NCBI RefSeq assembly: GCF_045062745.1
Contig: NZ_JBJGED010000004.1
Location: 278,572-342,571, forward strand
DNA: 64,000 bases
Direction of reading: 5' to 3'
DNA from: Paenibacillus_AA sp045062745
Lineage (GTDB): Bacteria > Bacillota > Bacilli > Paenibacillales > NBRC-103111
The translations under genes were made by a program, and so were the position numbers. Below the pieces are notes generated by a model. It was not told the DNA's origin, did no database searches, and saw only the letters and a program-made list of their open reading frames with translations. Below, one piece after another: positions 45,738 through 54,868 of the stretch (position 1 is its first letter; each line of letters opens with the position of its first letter).

Positions 45738-47109
45738 ATAATTGCTCGAGCACGATGGCGAGCATCGTGCCGATTAGCAGCCCGTTGCCGCAGATGTACT
45801 GCACGCTGGGGGGCAGCGCTTGGAACGCGGTCGACGGTTGGAACATCAAGCCGGCGCCGAACACGAGTGTGATCCCGAGGATCGTCAGCCGGCGCTGGTC
45901 GAGCGGGTCCCGCAGGATAGACTGCACCGAGATGCCGACCATCTGCACGAAAGTAGCGAACAGCGCCGCGTTGGCGACCGGCCCGGGGAGCAGCGCCAGC
46001 ACATGCACGAGTCCCGGGAACAGCGCCACCAGGGCCAGCAGCACGCAAGCGGCGAGGAACGGCGACCGCCGCTTCTCGCCGGTCAGCTGAATGAACCCGG
46101 CCGAGACCGGCAGCGGGACGAGCCCCATCGTCGAGAACGACGCGGTCAGGAAGTGCGTGACGCCGCCGGCGATGCTGCCGCGGTTGTAGATGCTCTTCGG
46201 CGTCGCCTTGGGGCTCGCCGGTGCGACTTGGCTAACCGCGCTGATCGCCGCAATCGTGTTGGACACGAGAATCAGCGTGAACAGCGCGCCGGTGATGACG
46301 ATGCCGGCATTCCAATGCGGCGGGCCCCAGGCGAACAGCTCGGGCAGCTCGAACCATGGGGCTGAAGCCGTGGAGTCGGACGGACTGGCGGCATCCGTCG
46401 CGCCGCTCCTGCCAAGCCCGAAGGCAGCGTATGCGGCCCAACCGAGGCCGATGCCGATCAGGACGGCGTAGTTGCGAAGCCAGCCTTTGCCTTTCACGGA
46501 GAGCACGATGACGATCGCGAATACCCCGATGGCGACGGCGGCTGTACCAGTGTCCATGCGGACCGCTTCGCCGGAGAGGCCCAGCATGCCCTTCAGGAAC
46601 ACACCGCTCAGCTGGATGGCGAGGAGCAGCAGGAATGAGCCGGTCACGAGCGGCGTGAAAAGGCTCAGCATGCGATAGAACAGCCCGCTCACGCCCAGGA
46701 GGAATAGCAGCGCGCCTGTCACGAGCAGGCCGCCTTCGATAATCTGCAGCGTATCGTGCAGATTCTCCCCCCGCTGCAGCGCCATGTCGGCCATGATGAC
46801 GAAGACGCTCACCCAGGAGCCGGCCGGACCGTCGGCGATCGGATACCGATGGCCGAGCGCTCCCTGCAGCAGCGAACTGACGCCGACGATGAAGAAGGTG
46901 CGCTGCATGAGCGACGCTACTTCTTCAAGCGGCAGGTGGAATACGCTGCCGATGACGATCGGCATGGCGACGGAGTTCGCCAGCAGGAAGATGAACCACT
47001 GGACGGTATTGAGCCCCAGTACGAGCCCGGACGAATTCCGGTTGGCCGGCTTCGCATCCGGGTTCTGGTTCGAGTTCGGGTTCGGTGTAGAGGATGAGGC
47101 CGGGCGCAT
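45718..47109 (-). CDS. NCS2-family nucleobase permease
   Basis: Membrane transporter (463 residues, about 12-14 helices) of the xanthine/uracil NCS2 family. ADGPAGSWVSVFVIM near 95-110 and the later LVPLPVSAGFIQLTGEKRRSPF segment correspond to conserved NCS2 features. Uptake of a purine or pyrimidine base with protons is likely. The start overlaps the amidohydrolase stop (TGATG), so both are co-transcribed; the partner is a cytosine-deaminase-like enzyme. The Asn/Pro-rich N-terminus (1-28) is dispensable-looking. Confidence 0.85.
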   Translation of the reverse strand: MRPASSSTPNPNSNQNPDAKPANRNSSGLVLGLNTVQWFIFLLANSVAMPIVIGSVFHLPLEEVASLMQRTFFIVGVSSLLQGALGHRYPIADGPAGSWVSVFVIMADMALQRGENLHDTLQIIEGGLLVTGALLFLLGVSGLFYRMLSLFTPLVTGSFLLLLAIQLSGVFLKGMLGLSGEAVRMDTGTAAVAIGVFAIVIVLSVKGKGWLRNYAVLIGIGLGWAAYAAFGLGRSGATDAASPSDSTASAPWFELPELFAWGPPHWNAGIVITGALFTLILVSNTIAAISAVSQVAPASPKATPKSIYNRGSIAGGVTHFLTASFSTMGLVPLPVSAGFIQLTGEKRRSPFLAACVLLALVALFPGLVHVLALLPGPVANAALFATFVQMVGISVQSILRDPLDQRRLTILGITLVFGAGLMFQPSTAFQALPPSVQYICGNGLLIGTMLAIVLEQLWKKRPA

Positions 47110-48455
47110 CAGCCGAACGTCCCCGCCACTAGGCGCCCTCGAGCCAAGACGGCCTCGCGCTTCGGGCGCCGCGCGACCGTCTCGGCCGAGCAGCTCGCCG
47201 CGACGAACACGGCGTCGGCCGCATCGCCGACCGCCGGCCAGACGCGGCGGCCGTCCTCATCCAGCGGCAGCACGCCGCCGGTGATGAACCCGAGCGCTCG
47301 GGCGAGCGGCCGCTCCGCCGTAAAGCGGTACAGCTCCGCGAGCCGCGTCGCCTTCTCCAGGCAGTCGCCGGTGCCGAACGGCGACCAGTGGTCGGTGATG
47401 CTGTCGTTGCCGAGGCCGACCGCCACCCCGCGGTCGCGCAGCATCGGCAGCGGCATCTGCATCGTGCCGATCGGCACGGTCGAGGTGACGGCCATGCCGA
47501 ACGCCGCCATTCGGTCGGCGAGTGCGGCCGCCTCGCCGGGATCGCCCGTCAGCGCGAACGCATGGCTGACGGTCACGCGCCCTTGCCAGCCGGCCTGCTC
47601 CGTCAGGTCGGCGAGCCGGTGCATCGTGGCGAGGCCGATCTCGCCACGGTCGTGCAGGTGCAGGTCGATGCCGGCATCGGCCTCGACCGCGATGTCCATC
47701 AGCGTCTGCAGCGACCGCTCGACGTCCCCGTCGACCGTGCCGGGATCGACGCCGCCGACAAGCGTTGCCCCGCGCCGCATCGCCTCGCGCACCTCGCGCT
47801 CCACCCCGGAGCGCAGCAGCCCGTGCTGCGGGAACGCCACGACCTCGTGCGTCATCCGCCCGACGAAGGCGTCCAAAGCCTGCATCGTCGCCTCCAGATT
47901 GCAGAGCCCAATGACCGGGTCCACATTGACGTGCGTCCGCACATGGGTGGAGCCGAAGCGGAGGATCAGCGACAGCAAGGCCTTCGCGCGGGACTCCACA
48001 TAAGGCAGCTGCTTCGGCAGCAGTTCCTCTTCCTCGCGGATGCGGTCGAAGATGCTCGAGCTCGGCTTCACCGCCTTCCATTCGCCGCTGTAGTACGTTT
48101 TGTCGAGATGGATGTGCATCTCGCGAAAAGCGGGCAGCATGAGCAGCCCTCTAGCATCCAGCTCCGGAAGCGCATCGGCCGGCATTGCGCTGCCTGCAGC
48201 TCCATCGTCACCTGCGTCACCCGCGTCACCAGCAGCCCCGCCAGCTCTAGCCGCAGTACCAACCCCTGCCGGCTGAATCGCTTGGATCGAGCCGTCCTCA
48301 ATCCGCAGATCGCACAGCTCCGTCTCCGTGCCGGAGATCCGGCCTTCCTCGTAGCGGAATCTGCCTTCCAGCCGAACATTGCGCAGCCAGTAGGCCGGGA
48401 GTTCCCTCAACCCCGCAGCTCCAGCAGATACCGCGTCCCCATGTCGTGCCAACAT
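47109..48455 (-). CDS. Cytosine deaminase-like amidohydrolase
   Basis: Metal-dependent hydrolase (448 residues) of the amidohydrolase superfamily, closest in look to cytosine deaminases: the first metal motif MHIHLDKT, then HVNVDPVIGL, HLHDRGEIG, VSHAFAL and the metal/catalytic Asp in GLGNDSITDHWSPFG. It probably deaminates or hydrolyses a nucleobase-like compound imported by the coupled permease. Around residues 60-95 it has an Ala/Gly/Asp-rich insert (AARAGGAAGDAGDAGDD) near the join of the two N-terminal beta-sandwich parts. The substrate is not settled by sequence. Confidence 0.82.
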   Translation of the reverse strand: MLARHGDAVSAGAAGLRELPAYWLRNVRLEGRFRYEEGRISGTETELCDLRIEDGSIQAIQPAGVGTAARAGGAAGDAGDAGDDGAAGSAMPADALPELDARGLLMLPAFREMHIHLDKTYYSGEWKAVKPSSSIFDRIREEEELLPKQLPYVESRAKALLSLILRFGSTHVRTHVNVDPVIGLCNLEATMQALDAFVGRMTHEVVAFPQHGLLRSGVEREVREAMRRGATLVGGVDPGTVDGDVERSLQTLMDIAVEADAGIDLHLHDRGEIGLATMHRLADLTEQAGWQGRVTVSHAFALTGDPGEAAALADRMAAFGMAVTSTVPIGTMQMPLPMLRDRGVAVGLGNDSITDHWSPFGTGDCLEKATRLAELYRFTAERPLARALGFITGGVLPLDEDGRRVWPAVGDAADAVFVAASCSAETVARRPKREAVLARGRLVAGTFG

Positions 48456-48563
48456 TTAGAAGCACCTTCTTTCTATCCGTAAAAATGATAAACGCGATGA
48501 GTGCATCATAGTCCCGCAGCAGTTCTCCCAACTTTGCCCTGTCTCCTGAATCCTATCTATACC

Positions 48564-49166
48564 TTAGCTAGAACTCTCGTTAAGCTCCATTAGCCGGACC
48601 ATCTCCGTATACCCCAGCCGCTCCGCATGCTGCAAAGCGGTAACGCCGTCCTTGTCCGGAATATGCACATCCGCGCCGTGTTCGAGCAGCAGCTTCACGA
48701 TGCGCTGATGGACCGGGCCTCCGTCGCTCAGCAGCACCGCTTCCAATAACGCCGTCCAGCCCAGCCGGTTCACATGGTTCACATCGACGTCCGACAACGT
48801 CAGCAGCGCCTCGACTACGTCCAAATGCCCTCGCTCGCACGCGGGGATCAGCGCCGTCCCGCCGAAGCGATTCGTCAGCCTCGTATCCGCTCCAGCCTGC
48901 ACGACAAGCCTGACGATGTCCAGCAGTCCGGCAGCACCCGCGTACAAGAGCGGGTTGTCCTGGCGGTGGTCGCGCACATTCAGATCGGCGCCGGCTTCGA
49001 TGAGCGCCCGTACCGTATCGACCCGATTGTGGTACGTCGCGGCCATGACGGGTGTCCGTCCTTGCGCATCCGTTCCGTTGATGTCCGCGCCTTCCTCCAG
49101 CAATCGCAGCACTGTCGCCGTTTCGCCGCGTTCGGCGGCTTTCATCAAGTCCTCTTGCTTCCGCAT
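48564..49166 (-). CDS. Ankyrin-repeat protein
   Basis: Protein of 200 residues made almost wholly of about five ankyrin repeats, for example GADINGTDAQGRTPVMAA and DVNHVNRLGWTALLEAVL. No signal peptide is seen, so it is probably a cytoplasmic binding or scaffold protein. AAGGAGGGG precedes the ATG. It is divergent from the LysR gene, 111 bases apart. The partner is unknown. Confidence 0.9.
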   Translation of the reverse strand: MRKQEDLMKAAERGETATVLRLLEEGADINGTDAQGRTPVMAATYHNRVDTVRALIEAGADLNVRDHRQDNPLLYAGAAGLLDIVRLVVQAGADTRLTNRFGGTALIPACERGHLDVVEALLTLSDVDVNHVNRLGWTALLEAVLLSDGGPVHQRIVKLLLEHGADVHIPDKDGVTALQHAERLGYTEMVRLMELNESSS

Positions 49167-49277
49167 GCGTGCATCCCCTCCTTAGCAACTGATTAATATG
49201 GTATCATGGGAGGAGGCATACGAAAAATATTTGTTAAATTGCATTTTCATACTTTAAGCATATAGAGGAGGCCGGTA

Positions 49278-50180
49278 ATGGATATCCGACAGCTGCGGTA
49301 CTTCATCGCGATTGCGGAAGAGGGACAAATTACGGCGGCCGCCCGCCGCTTGCATATGGCACAACCCCCGCTCAGCCAGCAGCTCAAGGCTATGGAGCAG
49401 GAACTCGGAGTCAAGCTGGTGGAGCGAACAGGCAAGCAGCTGCAGATGACGGGGGCGGGAGAGCTTTTCTATAAGCATGCGTTGAATATCGTGAAATTAT
49501 TGGAAGAGTCGCAAATCGAGGTGCGGGAGCAGGGCAGCGGACACAGGGGAAAGCTGAGCATCGGGGTCAACACGTTGTCGAACGAGTGGCTGCCGGAGCT
49601 GCTGAGCCTGTTTCAGGCGCGCTATCCGAACATCACGTACCGCATTCAGCAAAATGAATCCGCTCAACTGTGCAAGCTGGTTCGGGAGAGGGAAGTGGAG
49701 CTGGCGATCATTCGGGTGCCGCTGGATTTGCAAGATTTTCACGTCCTGCCTCTGACCCGGGAGCCGTTCTGCTTTGTCACATCGGCTAGACACGCCACGA
49801 AGCCCTTGGAAGCTCCAGCAGCGCTCGAACAGCTCGTGAATGAACCTTTGATCGTCCCGAGCACGGAAGGGCTGGGGTTGTATCAAATGATTATGGATGC
49901 TTTTACCCGGCGTGGGCTTGTTCCCCATATTGTGTGCGAATGCTCGGATATTCATGTGCTGCTGGAGCTCGTCGCCTCGGGATTCGGGACTACGTTGGTG
50001 CCGGAGAGCGTGGTGAAGCTGCATCGCGGGTATGAGGTGCGATCCTGCCGACTCGAAGGCGCGGCACTCGAAGCGTCGTCCGCTTTGATTTGGCTCAAGC
50101 AGCATTATTTGTCCCAGACGGCCCAGCACTTCATAGAGCTGATGCGGGAAAAATTGGGCGAGGATCATTTCCGAAATTGA
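49278..50180 (+). CDS. LysR-family transcriptional regulator
   Basis: LysR-type regulator (300 residues): winged HTH at 1-60 (ITAAARRLHMAQPPLSQQLKAME), then a periplasmic-binding-type effector domain (about 90-295). GAGGAGG precedes the ATG. It lies directly upstream of, and on the same strand as, the three-gene catabolic set, and may activate it when an intermediate is present. This arrangement (not divergent) is less usual for LysR control. Confidence 0.92.
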   Translation: MDIRQLRYFIAIAEEGQITAAARRLHMAQPPLSQQLKAMEQELGVKLVERTGKQLQMTGAGELFYKHALNIVKLLEESQIEVREQGSGHRGKLSIGVNTLSNEWLPELLSLFQARYPNITYRIQQNESAQLCKLVREREVELAIIRVPLDLQDFHVLPLTREPFCFVTSARHATKPLEAPAALEQLVNEPLIVPSTEGLGLYQMIMDAFTRRGLVPHIVCECSDIHVLLELVASGFGTTLVPESVVKLHRGYEVRSCRLEGAALEASSALIWLKQHYLSQTAQHFIELMREKLGEDHFRN

Positions 50181-50292
50181 GAATCCGGTTCTGGGATTCG
50201 TAAGACGCGCTTGGCCGAGAACGATACAATGAGGGCATATCCGCAAGCATTACAGCGATTCCAACTAAATTAGAAAAGGGAGACCTGAACTC

Positions 50293-51444
50293 ATGGCTAT
50301 TCATCAAATCGGCATTATCATGAACGGCGTTACCGGCCGGATGGGCACGAACCAGCACTTGATCCGCTCCATCGTCGCCATTCGCAAGCAAGGCGGCGTA
50401 GAGCTGCCGAACGGGGACAAAATCATGCCGGACCCGATCCTCGTAGGACGTCAGGAAAGCAAGCTGCAGGACTTGGCCGACAAGCACGGCTTGACCCGGA
50501 TCAGCACCGATCTGGACGCGGCATTAGCCGATCCGTACAACGTGATCTACTTCGACTCGCAAACGACCGTTCGGCGCGCCGCTGACGTGAAGAAAGCGAT
50601 CGCCGCAGGCAAACACATTTATTGCGAAAAGCCTACCGCGACCGACTTGGCTTCCTCCATGGAGCTGGCTCGTCTGGCTAGAGAAGCGGGCGTGAAGAAC
50701 GGCGTCGTGCAAGACAAGCTGTTCCTGCCGGGATTGCTCAAGCTGAAGCGTCTCGTGGATTCCGGCTTCTTCGGCCGCATCTTGTCCGTCCGGATGGAGT
50801 TCGGCTACTGGGTGTTCGAAGGCGACTGGCAGCCGGCTCAACGTCCTTCCTGGAACTATCGCAAGGAAGACGGGGGCGGCATCATCGTCGACATGTTCGC
50901 GCATTGGCGTTATGTCCTGGACAATTTGTTCGGCGAAGTGAAGGCCGTTTCCTGTATCGGTGTCACGCACATTCCGGAGCGTTGGGACGAGAAGGGCGAG
51001 CGTTATACGGCTACAGCGGATGACGCGGCGTACGCTACATTCGAGCTGGAAGGCGGCATCGTGGTGCAAGCGAACTCCTCTTGGACGACCCGCGTGAACC
51101 GCGACGACCTGCTGACGATTCATGTGGACGGGACCGAAGGCAGCGCCGTGGCCGGCTTGCGCGATTGCAAAGCCCAACACCGCGTGCACACGCCGAAGCC
51201 GGTCTGGAACCCGGACATCGAGAATCCGTTCAAATTCATCGAGCAATGGGATGAAGTGCCGGGCAACACCGTGTATGACAATGGCTTCAAGGTCCAATGG
51301 GAGCTGTTCCTGAAGCACGTCGTCATCGATACTCCGTTCCCTTGGGACTTGCTCGAAGGGGCGAAGGGCACGCAGCTCGCCGACCTCGGCCTGCAATCTT
51401 GGGAAGAGCGCCGCTGGCTGGACGTACCTAAGCTGAGCTTGTAA
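50293..51444 (+). CDS. Gfo/Idh/MocA-family oxidoreductase
   Basis: NAD(P)-dependent dehydrogenase (383 residues). The Rossmann domain starts with GIIMNGVTGRMG, and the family signature EKPTATD carries the catalytic-type Lys near 117-123. The C-terminal alpha/beta domain has WNYRKEDGGGIIVDMFAHW near 198-216, where the usual second-shell His and Asp reside. It probably oxidises a sugar or inositol-type hydroxyl. AAGGGAGA precedes the ATG. Followed after 17 bases by the DUF993 gene. Confidence 0.88.
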   Translation: MAIHQIGIIMNGVTGRMGTNQHLIRSIVAIRKQGGVELPNGDKIMPDPILVGRQESKLQDLADKHGLTRISTDLDAALADPYNVIYFDSQTTVRRAADVKKAIAAGKHIYCEKPTATDLASSMELARLAREAGVKNGVVQDKLFLPGLLKLKRLVDSGFFGRILSVRMEFGYWVFEGDWQPAQRPSWNYRKEDGGGIIVDMFAHWRYVLDNLFGEVKAVSCIGVTHIPERWDEKGERYTATADDAAYATFELEGGIVVQANSSWTTRVNRDDLLTIHVDGTEGSAVAGLRDCKAQHRVHTPKPVWNPDIENPFKFIEQWDEVPGNTVYDNGFKVQWELFLKHVVIDTPFPWDLLEGAKGTQLADLGLQSWEERRWLDVPKLSL

Positions 51445-51461
51445 AAAGGGGGAGCTATTCC

Positions 51462-52622
51462 ATGGCTAACACGTTGTTGCTGCCGCAATCCGGCGGCAAG
51501 CGTCTTTCGTATACACCGGGGCAGGCGGCCGTCATCGAGCCGCCCAAGGCTCCGCTCACGAGCCGTATCGCTTATTCGGCCGCACACGTCGTGTGCGATC
51601 CGTTCGCGGACGCCGATCCGCTGAACAACGGGCAGATCGATTGGGACGGCACGCTCGCGTACCGCCGCCACCTGTGGTCGCTCGGCCTGGCTGTCGCGGA
51701 AGCGATGGACACCGCCCAGCGGGGCATGGGCTTGAACTGGGAGCGCGCCAAGGAGCTGATCAGCCGCTCCACGGCGGAAGCGCGTGCCGTCGGCGGCCGG
51801 ATCGCTTCCGGCGCCGGCACCGACCACCTGGCGCCCGGCCCGAACGTGACGCTGGAGCAGGTGGAAGCGGCCTACGAGGAGCAGTGCAGCTTCGTCGAGG
51901 CGCAGGGCGGCCGCATCATCCTGATGGCGTCGCGCGCTCTCGCCGCCTGCGCCAAGAGCCCGGAAGACTACGAGCGCGTCTACGGCAAGATTTTGAGCCA
52001 AGTGAAGGAGCCGGTTATCCTTCATTGGCTGGGCGACATGTTCGATCCGCAGCTGACCGGCTACTGGGGGCACAAGGACCTGAACGCCGCCATGGACGTC
52101 TGCCTGCGTGTCATCCGCGCGAACGAATCCAAGGTCGACGGCATCAAGATTTCCTTGCTCGACGCCGAGAAGGAAATCGTCATGCGCCGTCAGCTGCCGG
52201 CGAGTGTTAAGATGTACACCGGCGACGACTTCAACTATCCGGAGCTGATCAAGGGCGACGAACAGGGCTACAGCCATGCGCTGCTTGGGATCTTCGACGC
52301 GATCGCGCCGGCTGCGGCGGCCGCCATCCACGCGCTGGACAACGGCGACGTGAAGCGGTATGACGCACTGCTGGAGAAGACGGTGCCGCTGTCGCGCCAT
52401 ATTTTCCAGAAGCCGACGTATGCGTACAAGACCGGCATCGTGTTCATGGCGTACTTGAACGGCCATCAGAACCACTTCCGCATGATCGGCGGAGCGGAGG
52501 GGGCGCGGTCGATCGTGCACCTGTCCGACCTGTTCGTCATGGCGGATCAGGCGGGCCTGCTCGTTAACCCGGATCTGGCCGCCGAGCGGATGAGCCTCGT
52601 GCTCAAGCTGGCCGGCGCGTAA
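51462..52622 (+). CDS. DUF993, dihydrodipicolinate synthase-like aldolase/lyase
   Basis: TIM-barrel protein (386 residues) of the DUF993 family, distant relatives of DapA. Lys229 in DGIKISLLD stands where DapA-type enzymes form a Schiff base, and GAGTDHLAPG plus ILHWLGDMFDPQLTGYWG are family hallmarks. It likely performs an aldol-type cleavage or dehydration on the oxidised substrate. AGGGGGAG precedes the ATG. The same trio (Gfo/Idh, DUF993, TIM-barrel isomerase) recurs in other bacteria to my knowledge; its pathway is not firmly assigned. Confidence 0.82.
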   Translation: MANTLLLPQSGGKRLSYTPGQAAVIEPPKAPLTSRIAYSAAHVVCDPFADADPLNNGQIDWDGTLAYRRHLWSLGLAVAEAMDTAQRGMGLNWERAKELISRSTAEARAVGGRIASGAGTDHLAPGPNVTLEQVEAAYEEQCSFVEAQGGRIILMASRALAACAKSPEDYERVYGKILSQVKEPVILHWLGDMFDPQLTGYWGHKDLNAAMDVCLRVIRANESKVDGIKISLLDAEKEIVMRRQLPASVKMYTGDDFNYPELIKGDEQGYSHALLGIFDAIAPAAAAAIHALDNGDVKRYDALLEKTVPLSRHIFQKPTYAYKTGIVFMAYLNGHQNHFRMIGGAEGARSIVHLSDLFVMADQAGLLVNPDLAAERMSLVLKLAGA

Positions 52623-52671
52623 GCGTAACGGAAGCGTAACGGAGGCGTACTTGGGAAGGAGAGGATTTGCA

Positions 52672-53502
52672 ATGGCACAACCGTTTCAGAATATAGATCG
52701 GCTTAGCTTGAACCAAATCACGACGAACCGCTGGAACATGAAGGAAGCGGTCGACGGCTGCGCGCGGGCGGGCGTGCCATGGATCGCCATGTGGCGCGAC
52801 AAGGTCGCCGACGCGGGACTCGCGGCGAGCAAGCGCTTGGCGCAGGACGCCGGCCTGCGCGTCTCGAGCCTGTGCCGCGGGGGGTACTTCCCCGCGGCCA
52901 CGGCCGCCGAGCGCCGGGAGCGCATCGACGACAATCGCCGCGCGATTGAAGAGGCGGCGGAGCTGGGCGCGGAGGTGCTCGTGCTCGTGTGCGGGCCGGC
53001 GGCGGACCGCGACATCGACGGCGCGCGCGCTCAGGTGGCCGACGGCATCGCCGAGATCGTGCCGTACGCGCAGCAATGCGGCGTGAAGCTCGGCATCGAG
53101 CCGCTGCATCCGATGTACGCGGGGCAGCGCTCGGTCATCGTCACGCTGGAGCAAGCGACGACGATGGCGCGGCGGCATGCCGCGCATGAAGTCGGTGTCG
53201 TGGTCGACGTGTTCCACGTCTGGTGGGACCCGAACCTGTACCGCGAGATCGCCCGCGCGGGCGAAGACGGCCGCATCCTCGGCTTCCATGTGTCCGACTG
53301 GATCGTGCCGATGCCGGATATGCTGCTCGGGCGCGGCATGATGGGCGACGGCTTGATCGAGCTGCGCCGCATGCGCGAAGCCGTCGAGCAGGCCGGGTAC
53401 ACCGGCCCGATCGAGGTGGAGATCTTCAACCAGGCGATCTGGGATACGCCGGGGGACGAAGTGGTCGCTACGATGAAGCAGCGTTACTTGGAGCATTGCT
53501 AA
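52672..53502 (+). CDS. Sugar phosphate isomerase/epimerase-like TIM-barrel protein
   Basis: AP-endonuclease-2-type TIM barrel (276 residues). Metal ligands can be suggested: Glu in GIEPLHPMY, Asp/His in VVDVFHVWWDP, His in GFHVSDW and Glu in IEVEIFN. Enzymes of this fold isomerise or epimerise sugars or their keto forms. GGGAAGGAGAGGA supports ATG 52672 over the upstream 52651. Just before it, the phrase GGAAGCGTAAC is repeated. Last gene of the operon; a terminator follows. Confidence 0.85.
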   Translation: MAQPFQNIDRLSLNQITTNRWNMKEAVDGCARAGVPWIAMWRDKVADAGLAASKRLAQDAGLRVSSLCRGGYFPAATAAERRERIDDNRRAIEEAAELGAEVLVLVCGPAADRDIDGARAQVADGIAEIVPYAQQCGVKLGIEPLHPMYAGQRSVIVTLEQATTMARRHAAHEVGVVVDVFHVWWDPNLYREIARAGEDGRILGFHVSDWIVPMPDMLLGRGMMGDGLIELRRMREAVEQAGYTGPIEVEIFNQAIWDTPGDEVVATMKQRYLEHC

Positions 53503-53521
53503 TTGGAGTTGTGAATAGAAA

Positions 53522-53554
53522 GGACCCGGCCGTTCAGATGGCCGGGTCCCTTTT
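53522..53554 (+). terminator. Rho-independent terminator of the catabolic operon
   Basis: GGACCCGGCC (53522-53531) pairs perfectly with GGCCGGGTCC (53540-53549) around an 8-base loop, followed by CTTTT. Confidence 0.88.
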
Positions 53555-53555
53555 C

Positions 53556-53885
53556 GCTGCAAGGCCGGAACCCGGCCTTAGAACGCGGCGCGAGGTCGCG
53601 CGCAGCGCTGCAAGGCCGGAACCCGGCCTTAGACTGCGCGTCGAGCGCGCCGGCACTGCTGCAAGGCCGGAACCCGGCCTTAAAATGCGCGTCGAGCGCG
53701 CCTGCACCGCTGCAAGGCCGGAACCCGGCCTTAGAACGCGGCGCGAGGTCGCCCGCACCGCTGCAAGGCCGGAACCCGGCCTTAAAATGCGCGTCGAGCG
53801 CGCCCGCACTGCTGCAAGGCCGGAAACCGGCCTTAAAATGCGCGTCGAGCGCGACCGCATCGCTGCAAGGCCGGAACCCGGCCGG
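53556..53885. repeat. Exact 51-bp tandem array, seven units
   Basis: The word GCTGCAAGGCCGGAACCCGG begins at 53556, 53607, 53658, 53709, 53760, 53811 and 53862, every step exactly 51. Each full unit holds two hairpins: AAGGCCGG-AAC-CCGGCCTT and a GCGCG-type palindrome. The second half comes in two versions (GAACGCGGCGCGAGG and AATGCGCGTCGAGC). It lies between converging genes, straight after a terminator. Confidence 0.92.
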
Positions 53886-53893
53886 TCACACGA

Positions 53894-54832
53894 CTATCCC
53901 CCCTCCTCCAACTGCTGACGGTACTCCGTTGGACTGCAGCCCGCGTACTTTTTGAACGCCTTGGTGAAATGCGTATATTCCGGGTAGCCGACGGCGTGAC
54001 CCACTACGTAGATTTTGTTGTTTCCGTCCTGCAGCATAGCCTTCGCCCGTTCCATCCGCATCCGCGTCAAGTACTGAATGAACGGCACGCCCTCGATCTT
54101 CTTGAACATGAAGCTGAAATACGCGGGGGAGATGTGGAGATGCCCGGCCACCTCGCTCAGGGAGAACTGCGGATCGTCGAAGCGCGATTCCATATAAGCG
54201 AGCGCCTCGGCCACCAAGGGTTTGTAGCCGGAATGCCCGGCCTCCGCCTCCGCGCGCAGGAAGGAGGCGGCTGGCGAGACCGCCCGGACGAGGCGCGCGT
54301 CGTCCACCTCGACGACCGCCTCCGGACCCGCCCAGCCGGCCACCGCATCGCCGCCGCGCTCCGTCTCGCCGTCGCCTTCCGCGGCATCGCGACCGCCAGC
54401 CCTGCCGCCGCGCTCACTCCCACCTGCCGCCGTGTCCGCCCCATCGCCACCCCGCTCCGCGCGCCACTTCTCGCGCAGCCGCCCGAGCAGAGCGAGCAGG
54501 GCGTCCGCCTGGATCGGCTTCAGCAAGTAGTCGGCCGCGCCGTACCGGAGCGCCTCCTGCGCATAGGCGAACTCGCCGTAGCCGGAGACGAGCACGGTCT
54601 CGGTGCGCAGCTCGCGGCCGTGCACCTCGCGCAGCAGCTCCAGCCCGTCCATCACCGGCATTCGGATGTCGGTGAGCAGCAGGTCCGGCTGCAGCCGCTC
54701 GATGAGCGCCAGCGCTTCGGCGCCGTCCTCCGCCTCCCCGATGACCCGGAAGTCGGTCGTCTCGTCGTGCAGCAGCGTGCGCAGCCCGAGCTTCACCAGA
54801 TGCTCGTCGTCCGCGATGATGACCTTGTACAT
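53894..54832 (-). CDS. YesN-type response regulator (receiver + AraC HTH)
   Basis: Response regulator of 312 residues: a receiver with Asp8-Asp9 and phospho-acceptor Asp55 (LLTDIRMPVMDG), and a C-terminal AraC domain (about 210-312, ending KYAGCSPTEYRQQ). Between them, about 130-185, is an Ala/Gly/Asp/Glu-rich stretch of low complexity. GAAGGAGG supports ATG 54832. It follows the sensor kinase gene by 36 bases on the same strand and is the last gene of this transport module. Confidence 0.9.
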   Translation of the reverse strand: MYKVIIADDEHLVKLGLRTLLHDETTDFRVIGEAEDGAEALALIERLQPDLLLTDIRMPVMDGLELLREVHGRELRTETVLVSGYGEFAYAQEALRYGAADYLLKPIQADALLALLGRLREKWRAERGGDGADTAAGGSERGGRAGGRDAAEGDGETERGGDAVAGWAGPEAVVEVDDARLVRAVSPAASFLRAEAEAGHSGYKPLVAEALAYMESRFDDPQFSLSEVAGHLHISPAYFSFMFKKIEGVPFIQYLTRMRMERAKAMLQDGNNKIYVVGHAVGYPEYTHFTKAFKKYAGCSPTEYRQQLEEGG

Positions 54833-54868
54833 GCGTGCAACCTCCTTCTCCTCGTTAAGCGGCAACTC

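Noticed and set aside
48564..49166. Ankyrin protein as part of a defence system or toxin pair
   Set aside because: Neighbours are metabolic genes and a regulator; no nuclease, ATPase or toxin partner is near.
53223..53918. Open frames on both strands across the GC-rich array, giving 17-residue repeats
   Set aside because: They stay open only because 51 is divisible by three; there is no ribosome site, and the plus frame starts inside the isomerase gene in another frame.
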